Below, one piece after another: positions 34,297-42,145 of a stretch of DNA of 64,000 bases (position 1 is its first letter; each line of letters begins with the position of its first letter). Origin of the DNA: Brotonthovivens ammoniilytica (lineage in GTDB: Bacteria; Bacillota; Clostridia; Lachnospirales; Lachnospiraceae); assembly GCF_025566885.1 (NCBI RefSeq), contig NZ_JAOQJQ010000002.1, positions 62,001 through 126,000 of the forward strand, written 5' to 3'. The notes under the pieces are model-generated. The model made no database searches, was not told the origin of the DNA, and was given only the letters and a program-made list of their open reading frames with translations. Both the position numbers and the translations under genes were made by a program.

Positions 34297-36213
34297 TTAT
34301 ACTTCAATCAAATCTCTAAACTCTAACCAGCGGCTGTTTCTGCCAAACTGTTCAAAGTAATGTATTTTTTCAGGGGATAAAAAGCTGCGCAGCCGGTTTT
34401 TCATTTCTTCTGAAAGAGTATGATTTTCAATAAATTTCCGGTACCAGACGAAAATATCTCTCATCTCATGTTCTAGTATCTCAAATCGTACTTTTTCTGA
34501 TACGTTATTTTCATTGCAGATTTGTTCCATTATGAGATAGGATTCCAGCTGGCAGTCAAAATGCTGTGCCCGTTTGTCAATGAGAGAATTGCTGACATTC
34601 ACTCTGTGTCTGATAAATAGTGTACGGGTTATCATTTTACGTTTTCCTTTTACACAGACAGAAACATAAAAAGATCTGTCATTCACGCAGAAAAGCTGAT
34701 TAAACTGAATATTATTTTTTAACAAAAACTGTCTGTTATAGATTCCGTTCCATGGGACAACAGCAATATCAAAGAATTTACCAGGGAATCTCTCAAATTC
34801 CAAAAGCTTTTCATCGAAACCTCTGTCAACATCCCGCAGCTCATACAAACGGTTTTTTACTTCTTCACCAGTCTGATCGTCAATTCCTATTACAGTTGTC
34901 TTCAGCCAGTCCAGATCATTTTTATCAGCCAGATTATAAAGTTTTTCATATGCATGGGCAACAACAGTATCATCCGCATCCAGGAAATGAATATACTGCC
35001 CCCTGGCCTGTCTTAGTCCCAGGTTTCTAGAGCTTCCGGCATGGATATTCTTTTTATTTCGGATTACTTTGACATTGCTGTATCTTTGCTGATATTCTTT
35101 TAAGATTCCGGGGGTCTGATCTGTGGATGCATCATCTACACAGATGACCTCTAGAGAGATATTCTGATTATGAAGAACGCTCTCAAGACACTGGCGGATA
35201 TATTTTTCGGCATTATAAACAGGAATTACCACAGATATTTTTGTTTCATACTCCTCAAAAGTATATATCATAATCTTCTGAAACTGTCTATATTCTTTCT
35301 CCATGTAGAAATAGTCTGCATTATGGCCGGTGATTTCCAGTTCCTGAAACCAGCTTTCCCGAAGCTTTGTATATAACTTAGAATAGCAGTTTCCGGAAAT
35401 AGTATTCAGATTCCACAAACAAAAATGCAGCGCATAGTTAATAAAATCCCGTTTCAGTTCTTCATATAAATCATGTTCTGTTAAAACCTGTTTTAATGCG
35501 CAGAGCGCCTGATAAAAACAAAACCAGGATTTCTCCCTTGTATTTGAAAGTGATTCACTGTTATTTCTTCTCTGATGTGCCAGTACTTTATCTACATAAG
35601 TAATTTTTTCTGCCAGCACCAGGCCTGAAAAAACAAATAACAGATCATTGCTTGTACGCTGTTCCTGGAATTTCAACTGTTTTTTTATAACAAATTCTCT
35701 CCGGTAGAGCTTGTCCCAGGCCCAGCCTACAAATGTTTTAAAGATGTTATCTGTAATTTCACGAAAACAAAAGGGTGTGTAGGGCGGCAGGGTATGTTTT
35801 TTAAATGCATAATCTGCACTTTTATATTGGTTTGTATCATTCAAATATTGATCACAGCGAAAAACGGCAAAATCTGCATTGTCTGATTCGATTTTTTCAA
35901 CTGCCAGTTCCAGCATATCCGGTTCAAAAAAATCATCGGAATCCAGAAAGGAAAGATAAGTTCCAATGGCATGTTTTAATCCAAGATTTCTGGCAGCGCC
36001 CGCTCCGGCGTTTTCCTGATGCAATAATTTAATACGGCTGTCCCTGGCGGCAAAGCTTTTTAAGATCTCCGGTGACCGATCATCAGAACCGTCATCCACG
36101 CAGATAATTTCTATATTTTTTAATGTCTGGTGAATAATACTGTTCAGACACTGTTTTAAATATTTCTCATTATTATAGACCGGCATAATTACAGACACGA
36201 TTGGCTGGCTCAA
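34297..36213 (-). CDS. Double GT2-domain glycosyltransferase
   Basis: A 638-residue protein with two GT-A domains. The first (about 1-230) has VSVIMPVYNNEKYLKQCLNSII, CVDDGSDDRS and FLDSDDFFEPD; the second (about 323-540) has ISVVIPVYNAEKYIRQCLESVL, CVDDASTDQT and FLDADDTVV. Both keep the nucleotide-sugar and metal motifs, so it may add two sugars in turn. The start is preceded by AGGAGG. It is upstream of and close to the single-domain enzyme, without any flippase or polymerase nearby. Confidence 0.9.
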   Translation of the reverse strand: MSQPIVSVIMPVYNNEKYLKQCLNSIIHQTLKNIEIICVDDGSDDRSPEILKSFAARDSRIKLLHQENAGAGAARNLGLKHAIGTYLSFLDSDDFFEPDMLELAVEKIESDNADFAVFRCDQYLNDTNQYKSADYAFKKHTLPPYTPFCFREITDNIFKTFVGWAWDKLYRREFVIKKQLKFQEQRTSNDLLFVFSGLVLAEKITYVDKVLAHQRRNNSESLSNTREKSWFCFYQALCALKQVLTEHDLYEELKRDFINYALHFCLWNLNTISGNCYSKLYTKLRESWFQELEITGHNADYFYMEKEYRQFQKIMIYTFEEYETKISVVIPVYNAEKYIRQCLESVLHNQNISLEVICVDDASTDQTPGILKEYQQRYSNVKVIRNKKNIHAGSSRNLGLRQARGQYIHFLDADDTVVAHAYEKLYNLADKNDLDWLKTTVIGIDDQTGEEVKNRLYELRDVDRGFDEKLLEFERFPGKFFDIAVVPWNGIYNRQFLLKNNIQFNQLFCVNDRSFYVSVCVKGKRKMITRTLFIRHRVNVSNSLIDKRAQHFDCQLESYLIMEQICNENNVSEKVRFEILEHEMRDIFVWYRKFIENHTLSEEMKNRLRSFLSPEKIHYFEQFGRNSRWLEFRDLIEV

Positions 36214-36415
36214 TTTTTTCCTCCTGATATTTACGATAAATATATTTTTCTCAGAGATACATTCCTTTTACAGGATTTGACTGGTATGTATCAATCCGGT
36301 ATTAATATTATACTATATAAATTTTTTCAGAATGCTAAACTCTGGTTAAATCGAAATGTAGTTTTGGATAATTATTCCCTTAGAATGTAAAGATATGCAG
36401 ATCTGAGAATTTCAG

Positions 36416-36455
36416 ACAAAAAAGAGCAGCTCCTTTTGCTTAAGGAGTCTGCTCT
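36416..36455 (-). terminator. Terminator of the PadR gene
   Basis: AGAGCAG-CTCCTT pairs with AAGGAG-t-CTGCTCT and on the minus strand is followed by TTTTTT. It overlaps the last codons of the gene. Confidence 0.65.
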
Positions 36456-36799
36456 GTACTATTTTTTGCGGGCTGAAAATGTAAAATGCGCTGGATGCCC
36501 TGATGAACTTCATTGTAATCCTCCAGCAGCTGCTGGTAATATTTTAATCCTTCCGGTTCCAGATGATAATAGACACGAGTCATCCGCTTGCCTACCAGGC
36601 GCTTTTCATCACTGATAAATCCTTTATCCATCAGTCGGTATAGGGAAGGGTATAAAGAGCCTTCCGGTATTTTCAGCAGTCCTTTGGACCGCTCATCAAT
36701 CATTTGTGTCAACTGGTATCCGTAACAATCGCCTTCCTGTAATATACACAGAACCAGCAGCTCTACGGATCCCTTTTTAAAATTGTTTTTATTATTCAT
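36440..36799 (-). CDS. PadR-family transcriptional regulator
   Basis: A 119-residue PadR protein with the typical winged helix: KGSVELLVLCILQEGDCYGYQLTQMID, then LKIPEGSLYPSLYRLMDKGFISDE and the wing GKRMTRVYYHLEPEGLKYY. It is read in the same direction as the secreted and membrane-anchored genes upstream (36900-37786). PadR regulators often control neighbouring ABC transporters in response to antibiotics or envelope stress. A dyad at 37833 is a candidate operator. Confidence 0.9.
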   Translation of the reverse strand: MNNKNNFKKGSVELLVLCILQEGDCYGYQLTQMIDERSKGLLKIPEGSLYPSLYRLMDKGFISDEKRLVGKRMTRVYYHLEPEGLKYYQQLLEDYNEVHQGIQRILHFQPAKNSTEQTP

Positions 36800-36899
36800 A
36801 TAGAAATCCTTTAATTATTCAATAAGCTTTATATTTACTATACAAAGATATTATGTCCTGTCAAGTATTTAACAAAAAAGATTTGCTGTTATATCAGTT

Positions 36900-37379
36900 T
36901 TATGATAATTTTCCGTTTTTATCACAGTTAAGAGACACGCTTTTTGTTACGGTCTGCATTACCGTAGTGTTTAAATATAATTTAGCCGTTGCTTTTGCAG
37001 TTGCAGTAGAGCCGCTTTTAGAAGCGCTCTTGGAACTTATTTTCCAGGTTGATATCTTAGAAGCAGCTGATACGGCAGAGTTTGTACATTTGGATGAACT
37101 GCCATTGTATGTAAAAGTCCCTGTAACTTTTACATACCATAAGCTGGTACCGGATGAATTTTTATAGGTATAAGTTTTCGCCCCTTTTTTTGTGGAAGCT
37201 GCGGCAAACAGCTGCGGGCTGTCTGTTTCTTCTGTAATTGTGATCTCACAATAATCCCCATTAGCTAACTGTAAAATTTCAGTGGAAAATATCTGTTCAG
37301 CAGGTGCTGCGGCAGATAGAGTTAAAGGACATAGTAAAAGAACAGCTGCAATGATAAAACATAGTATTTTTCTATTCAT
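36900..37379 (-). CDS. Small secreted Ser/Thr/Lys-rich protein
   Basis: A 159-residue protein with a signal peptide (MNRKILCFIIAAVLLLCPLTLSAAA, cleavage about residue 25) and a mature part rich in Ser, Thr, Lys and Ala. Aromatic beta-strand-like segments (TYTYKNSSGTSLWYVKVTGTFTY) suggest a small all-beta extracellular domain with two Cys residues (KCTNS, LNCDK). I do not recognise the family. It lies between the membrane-anchored protein and PadR on one strand. It could be an effector, a bacteriocin-like product or an envelope sensor; none is proven. Confidence 0.7.
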   Translation of the reverse strand: MNRKILCFIIAAVLLLCPLTLSAAAPAEQIFSTEILQLANGDYCEITITEETDSPQLFAAASTKKGAKTYTYKNSSGTSLWYVKVTGTFTYNGSSSKCTNSAVSAASKISTWKISSKSASKSGSTATAKATAKLYLNTTVMQTVTKSVSLNCDKNGKLS

Positions 37380-37390
37380 AATAAATTCTC

Positions 37391-37786
37391 CTATTCAAGT
37401 TCTTCGATGGTAATAATTTCCTGACTAATTGTTGATTCTTGTACTGCCTTAGAAGCTTTGTAATAGCTGACAGAAAAAACTACCGCGGCAACGATAAATA
37501 CAATCAATGCGGTTATTACACATATTTTAATGGTTCGTTTTAGTGACAGACATTTTGACAAATTTTCTTCCGGCATTTCTGTTAAATAATTAAAAACAAT
37601 TTCCTGGGGGGCTCCAAAATGTGCTTCCAGCTGTTCACAGGTAATATCATTTTCTGACGCAAAATCAAAGATAGAATTCTGCAGATCTGAAAGAAATGTT
37701 TTAATCTGTGAGTTGTAAATAGGAAATAGGGATTTTGTTTGTCTGATAAAAGATTTTATAATCTTATCTGTATTTTTTTCAGTCAT
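37391..37786 (-). CDS. DUF6120-like single-pass membrane protein
   Basis: A 131-residue protein with a cytoplasmic helical domain (about 1-85; repeated FLSDLQNSIFDFASENDITCEQLEAHFGAPQEIV) and one membrane helix (about 90-112; IKICVITALIVFIVAAVVFSV). The architecture, helical domain then membrane anchor and short tail, matches the HAAS/DUF6120-type proteins that accompany PadR regulators in Firmicutes and are thought to act with them as signalling pairs. It starts 12 bases upstream of the secreted-protein gene. Confidence 0.65.
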   Translation of the reverse strand: MTEKNTDKIIKSFIRQTKSLFPIYNSQIKTFLSDLQNSIFDFASENDITCEQLEAHFGAPQEIVFNYLTEMPEENLSKCLSLKRTIKICVITALIVFIVAAVVFSVSYYKASKAVQESTISQEIITIEELE

Positions 37787-37832
37787 TATATTTTTCCTTT
37801 TTAGTAATATTTAATATAGTTTAAATATATCG

Positions 37833-37865
37833 GTTAATAATAGTGTAGTCAATACTATTATTAAC
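37833..37865. promoter_or_regulatory. Long dyad in the divergent regulatory region
   Basis: GTTAATAATAGT and its exact complement ACTATTATTAAC are separated by 9 bases. It lies between the divergent PadR/secreted-protein and lipoprotein/ABC operons and just upstream of the promoter at 37876, so it is a candidate PadR operator. Confidence 0.6.
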
Positions 37866-37875
37866 TAAATATATG

Positions 37876-37904
37876 TTGACATGGAATATATGAGAATTTA
37901 TAAT
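37876..37904 (+). promoter_or_regulatory. Consensus sigma-A promoter of the lipoprotein-ABC operon
   Basis: TTGACA (37876-37881), a 17-base spacer and TATAAT (37899-37904) read toward the lipoprotein gene at 38061. Expected transcripts have a leader of about 150 bases. Confidence 0.75.
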
Positions 37905-38015
37905 TTTATTATAAATTGTCTGATTTTAGATAAGTCAGTGACATGTTGTATAAAAACTATATATATTTCTTACATATTATATTTTTATGTAGCAAATAAA
38001 CTTTATTAATCAAAT

Positions 38016-38041
38016 GGGCTGCGGCTTTTATGCCGCAGCCC
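38016..38041 (+). promoter_or_regulatory. Leader hairpin before the first lipoprotein gene
   Basis: GGGCTGCGGC pairs perfectly with GCCGCAGCCC across a 6-base loop, four bases before the AAGGAG of the lipoprotein gene. No T-run follows, so it is more likely a translational or mRNA-stability element than a terminator. Confidence 0.6.
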
Positions 38042-38060
38042 GGCAAGGAGTTATACAAAG

Positions 38061-39230
38061 ATGAAAAAAATAATATCTGTCTTGTTAATGATAACTGTTA
38101 TTCTGACTTTTGCTGGCTGCGGGTCTTCTAATAATATATTATCTTCAGAATCTGCAGAAGAAAGTGATAAAGATGTAAGTAATTCAAATATATCAGATCA
38201 GTCTGATGCGCTTTTGGATGTGCAGCAGTTTGCAAAACAATATGGCTTATCACGTATGTACGCAGATGATGATTACGTGCTGTTTGCGGGAATGCTGGAT
38301 AAACAGGTTCATATGGGATTGATGAATGTAATCAGCGGACAGCTAAAAACATCACAGGTATTTTCAGATATTTCTGATTTCAGTAATATTGATATATTTA
38401 AAGGCAGATATGTTTTATATACAGATAACAAATTTATGGTATTAAATGAAAATCTAGAAGTGGAGGATGAAATAAGTTTTACCGGTCATGAGGAATTCTC
38501 TGCTTTCAGCCATGGGTTAAATAAGAATTACTGTGTAGATCCCAATACAAAAACCATTTATTATTGCAGAACTGACATCTATGAAAATGATACCTGGTAT
38601 ATGGGTCTGTATCAGACAGATTATCAGTTTCAGGATCAAAAATTATTATTTAAAACAACGGCCAATACAGAGAACCAGTATCAGCTGAACAATTTTGTAG
38701 AAATGTCCTGTTCCTATGACGGCAGTTTGTTATATTTTACCGGAGAATATATAACGGCATCTTCCGATCAATTTAAAATGTGTTACGGGGTCTATGATCT
38801 TGGGAAAAATACATTGTCAGAATTAAAAACAACAAAAGTGCAGATGGAAATGCGGCCTTTTTTAAATGGATGCCTGTATTTTGATTCTGAAAATAATAAT
38901 GTAAAAGAGAATAGAAATGGTTATGCAGATATTTTCTACAATGATGGTACTTTTGAGAAGTTTCAGTTTAATCAAAACTTAGAAAGTGGAAATGTTTACA
39001 TTTCGGCAGACGGAGCAAATATTTGCAGCAATATAATAGATGATAAAGAAGAAGTAATAAAAAATAGTCTTCACATATATGACAGTTCATCCGGTGAAAT
39101 TATAAAACAGTTTGATGTTGATAATTTTATAGAATGGCTGATCGTAGTAAAAGATAAGGTTTATATCTCTGTCTGTGATACTGATGGAGAGTATACACTG
39201 AAAAGTTATGAAATGGAGGAAGTAAAATAA
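38061..39230 (+). CDS. Lipoprotein with possible beta-propeller domain
   Basis: A 389-residue lipoprotein: signal sequence with lipobox LTFAGCGSS (Cys about residue 20), a short acidic Ser/Asp linker, then a domain of repeated beta-strand-like segments ending in aromatic or polar turns (YVLYTDNKFMVLNENLEV; LLYFTGEYITASS; NICSNIIDDK). This recalls DUF5050-like or propeller repeats. It is first gene of a five-gene operon with an ABC transporter. Its role is probably ligand binding or sensing at the cell surface. No substrate is predicted. Confidence 0.75.
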   Translation: MKKIISVLLMITVILTFAGCGSSNNILSSESAEESDKDVSNSNISDQSDALLDVQQFAKQYGLSRMYADDDYVLFAGMLDKQVHMGLMNVISGQLKTSQVFSDISDFSNIDIFKGRYVLYTDNKFMVLNENLEVEDEISFTGHEEFSAFSHGLNKNYCVDPNTKTIYYCRTDIYENDTWYMGLYQTDYQFQDQKLLFKTTANTENQYQLNNFVEMSCSYDGSLLYFTGEYITASSDQFKMCYGVYDLGKNTLSELKTTKVQMEMRPFLNGCLYFDSENNNVKENRNGYADIFYNDGTFEKFQFNQNLESGNVYISADGANICSNIIDDKEEVIKNSLHIYDSSSGEIIKQFDVDNFIEWLIVVKDKVYISVCDTDGEYTLKSYEMEEVK

Positions 39231-39231
39231 A

Positions 39232-40191
39232 ATGAAAAAGACAGCGGTATTTTTTCTGATAGGCTGTATGTTTTTAGGAGCCTGCCAGACAAAACCAGCA
39301 GAAAAAAGCAGCATCACCAGTACTGCCGCAGAAGAAAATCCCTTTGACAGTCAGGCAATGGAGCAGGATACTTCTTCTATTCAGGCTTCTTATGGATTTG
39401 GAATTGTCAATGGAAATGAAGAAACAAAAGAACTGAACTGTACAAATGGAGAAGCTGATGTCGAAATTGAATTTGAAAATGGAGATACAGAATGCCAGGC
39501 AGGGGTATTATTGTTTGTGGATGGCATTTTGCAAAAATACCAGACCAAAGATCAGGAGCAGCTTCAGGTCATGCACACACTGAAGTTAAAACCTGCATCA
39601 AAAGAAAGCTTTCATTTTTATTTTACACCTGAAATCGGCGTATCCGGAAAGAAACATCAAATCAATGCTCTGGCGGTTTTTGAACCTGATTTTACAGCAA
39701 CAAAAGATAATATGGCGTATGGGAATTACGGACATGGAACACCATTTGGACAGTGGGTCCTTTGTACAGATGAGCTTCAAAACCAAAAGAAATTTTATCA
39801 GGAGTTTCAAACACAGAGTGTCAGTACAGATGAACACAGTTATCTATGCAGGATTTTTCAGGGAGATACGGAGATTACAGATATGATGCAGGCCAAAGAT
39901 GAGACATCTTTAGATATCCATCTTAAGGGGGAGACGGCTGATAAGAAAAAATACCGGCTATGTCTGCTGATTAATAATCAGCTAGTAGAAGGTGCTTTTC
40001 AGGGAAATGATTATGCGGAGGTTACAGCATCAAAGACAGAAGAGGCTGTAGTGTCTGCGTATTTTTCCCCAAAAGATCTAAACTTAAAGGAAAATAACAC
40101 AATTTATGCATGCTATGTGCCATATGAGCTGGATACCAGTGTAAATGGACTGATGGCTGATAAATCAGATTCTATATTACTTTTAAATTAA
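39232..40191 (+). CDS. Hypothetical lipoprotein of the ABC operon
   Basis: A 319-residue lipoprotein (MKKTAVFFLIGCMFLGACQ, lipobox LGAC, Cys near residue 18) with a Ser/Thr-rich linker and a beta-rich mature part, for example ADVEIEFENGDTECQAGVLLFVDG followed later by NGYADVE-like repeats. Domain family is not recognised. Its start is 1 base after the previous stop, so the genes are coupled. It precedes the ABC ATPase by 9 bases. Confidence 0.75.
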   Translation: MKKTAVFFLIGCMFLGACQTKPAEKSSITSTAAEENPFDSQAMEQDTSSIQASYGFGIVNGNEETKELNCTNGEADVEIEFENGDTECQAGVLLFVDGILQKYQTKDQEQLQVMHTLKLKPASKESFHFYFTPEIGVSGKKHQINALAVFEPDFTATKDNMAYGNYGHGTPFGQWVLCTDELQNQKKFYQEFQTQSVSTDEHSYLCRIFQGDTEITDMMQAKDETSLDIHLKGETADKKKYRLCLLINNQLVEGAFQGNDYAEVTASKTEEAVVSAYFSPKDLNLKENNTIYACYVPYELDTSVNGLMADKSDSILLLN

Positions 40192-40200
40192 GAGGAATTT

Positions 40201-41067
40201 ATGCTAGAAATAAAAAATGTAACTGTCAGGTTTGGAAAAAATACAATTTTAGATCATATTAATTTGAAACTGGAGCCGGGAATTTATGCATTGCTGGGTG
40301 AAAACGGAGCCGGGAAAACAACACTGATCCGTGTACTTACAACATTGCTTGTTCCTGCATCCGGCAGCGTTTTGTATAATGGAACAGATATTCAAAAGCT
40401 TGGCAGCAGATTTCGGGATAAAGTAGGCTATATGCCTCAATATGCTTTTTATTATCCGGATTTTTCTGCAGAAGAGTTTTTAAAGTATATGTGTATTTTG
40501 AAGCATATTCCAAAAAAGGAGCAGAAAGAACGGATTTGTCAGCTTTTACGCAGTGTGAATCTGGAGCAGGAAAAACGAAAAAAAATCGGTAATTTTTCTG
40601 GGGGAATGCGGCAGCGGCTTGGAATTGCACAGACACTTTTAAATGATCCTGAGATTATTATTTTGGATGAACCTACCGCAGGGCTTGATCCTAATGAAAG
40701 AATCCGGTTTCGTAACCTAATATCCGAAATATCAAAAAATAAAATTGTGCTTCTTGCTACACATATTGTACAGGATGTGGAATTAACAGCAAATCATGTG
40801 ATATTAATGCATAAAGGAAAAATTCTGGCCGCCAGACAACCAAGGATGCTGTTAGAGCAGGTAAAAGAAAAAGTAGTAGAACTTTGTCCGGATGAATCTG
40901 ATATTGAAATGATTACTCAGACATATACCGTCAGTAATATGATATTTGACGGAAATAGAACCCGTATGAGAATTGTATTGGGAGAGGATGAATGTCCGCC
41001 GGAAGGGGGACAAAAAGTTTCACCAAATCTGGAGGAGGCATTCTTGTATTATATCCAAAAAAGTTAG
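40201..41067 (+). CDS. ABC transporter ATPase
   Basis: A 288-residue ATPase of the ABC-2/CcmA class, common in lantibiotic and peptide resistance exporters. Motifs: Walker A GENGAGKTT, Q-loop VGYMPQ, signature FSGGMRQRLGIAQTL, Walker B IIILDEPTAGLDP and H-loop THIVQDVE. The C-terminal extension (from about residue 215) may contact the permeases. AGAGGAAT precedes the ATG. Confidence 0.93.
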   Translation: MLEIKNVTVRFGKNTILDHINLKLEPGIYALLGENGAGKTTLIRVLTTLLVPASGSVLYNGTDIQKLGSRFRDKVGYMPQYAFYYPDFSAEEFLKYMCILKHIPKKEQKERICQLLRSVNLEQEKRKKIGNFSGGMRQRLGIAQTLLNDPEIIILDEPTAGLDPNERIRFRNLISEISKNKIVLLATHIVQDVELTANHVILMHKGKILAARQPRMLLEQVKEKVVELCPDESDIEMITQTYTVSNMIFDGNRTRMRIVLGEDECPPEGGQKVSPNLEEAFLYYIQKS

Positions 41068-41077
41068 GGTGACTATT

Positions 41078-42145
41078 ATGTTGAAATATGAGTTTCGAAA
41101 ATTTTTAACAAATAAGTTCTTCTTTTTCCTGTTATGTGTTTTTACCATCATAAATTTGTGTTATATAAAAAGCCAGATTATTCCTGAAAACTCAGTACAG
41201 GAGTTAGAGGTATACAGTAAAATCAAAGGTCCGATCATCAATGAAAAAGTATCTGCATTTGTAAAAGAGGTACAGCAGGCAGATCAGACCAATCCGTATT
41301 ATGGAATCTATTTAGATGATTATGATGCACTGGAGTATGCATATAATTATGAGGAAAATATACAGCAGGTCATAAAAAAAGCCGAAAATAATGTAGAGAA
41401 TGCCAAATTGGATTCCTTCGAAAAGAAAAAAAATAAACAGATTACCAGGTATTATTCTCATCGGAAGCTGGAAGCTTTTTATCACATGGACGATGAAAAA
41501 GCATTGTTAGAATATGACTTTTCTCAGGGAATAATACTGATTTTTCTGCTTCTTGGGGTTCCTTATATCAGGGTATATGAAAGAAAGGGAGGTATGGACC
41601 GGCTGTCAGCAACCTGCAGTCATGGACAGTGGCAGGTTCGCGGGGCAAAAACCGCATTTTTGGCAGTTCTAACGCTGATATTATCAGTGTTTTTTTCTAT
41701 TACGGATCTGATTGGATTTGCAGTTTTTGGAGATCTGGATGGATTGGGACAGCCATTGTATGCAATATCTGATTTTTGTTTTACACCGGTACATATGAAA
41801 ATTATTGCCTTTTTCTTTGTAAGTATTTTGATACGTTTTGTGGGGAATCTGGTTATTGCCTTTCTAATTTATATTTGTTCTGCAATATTTTCTAATGTAC
41901 TGTTAATTTTTATCAGCGGCGGCCTGATTACGGCAGCTTTTGTTTTGATTACAGTATATACGTCATTTTCTTTCAGCCCAGTACTTCTGATTAAAAATTC
42001 AGTACTTTTTAAGGAGTATTCTGCTGTAAATATCGGGGGTTTTCCGCTGCTGATGATTTATATACTGCTGCTGTTATATACAGGAATTAATATTGTTATG
42101 GCTTTTGTAATAATAAAGGGAAAGAGAGATGCAGTTAGCAGGTAG
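41078..42145 (+). CDS. ABC-2-type permease
   Basis: A 355-residue membrane protein with an N-terminal helix (FLTNKFFFFLLCVFTIINLCYIK), a long extracellular helical segment rich in Glu/Lys (about 40-155) and five more helices. The layout matches ABC-2 or BcrB-like permeases that handle antimicrobial peptides or lipids. The ATG at 41078 is chosen as the start; an upstream in-frame extension lies within the ATPase gene. It overlaps the next gene by 17 bases. Confidence 0.85.
   Translation: MLKYEFRKFLTNKFFFFLLCVFTIINLCYIKSQIIPENSVQELEVYSKIKGPIINEKVSAFVKEVQQADQTNPYYGIYLDDYDALEYAYNYEENIQQVIKKAENNVENAKLDSFEKKKNKQITRYYSHRKLEAFYHMDDEKALLEYDFSQGIILIFLLLGVPYIRVYERKGGMDRLSATCSHGQWQVRGAKTAFLAVLTLILSVFFSITDLIGFAVFGDLDGLGQPLYAISDFCFTPVHMKIIAFFFVSILIRFVGNLVIAFLIYICSAIFSNVLLIFISGGLITAAFVLITVYTSFSFSPVLLIKNSVLFKEYSAVNIGGFPLLMIYILLLLYTGINIVMAFVIIKGKRDAVSR

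Noticed and set aside
34752..35030. Plus-strand frame within the double glycosyltransferase gene
   Set aside because: Shadow of a gene with two well-conserved GT2 domains.
36853..37167. 104-residue plus-strand frame opposite the secreted protein
   Set aside because: Antisense to a gene with a clear signal peptide; low-complexity mirror of the Ser/Ala-rich coding strand.
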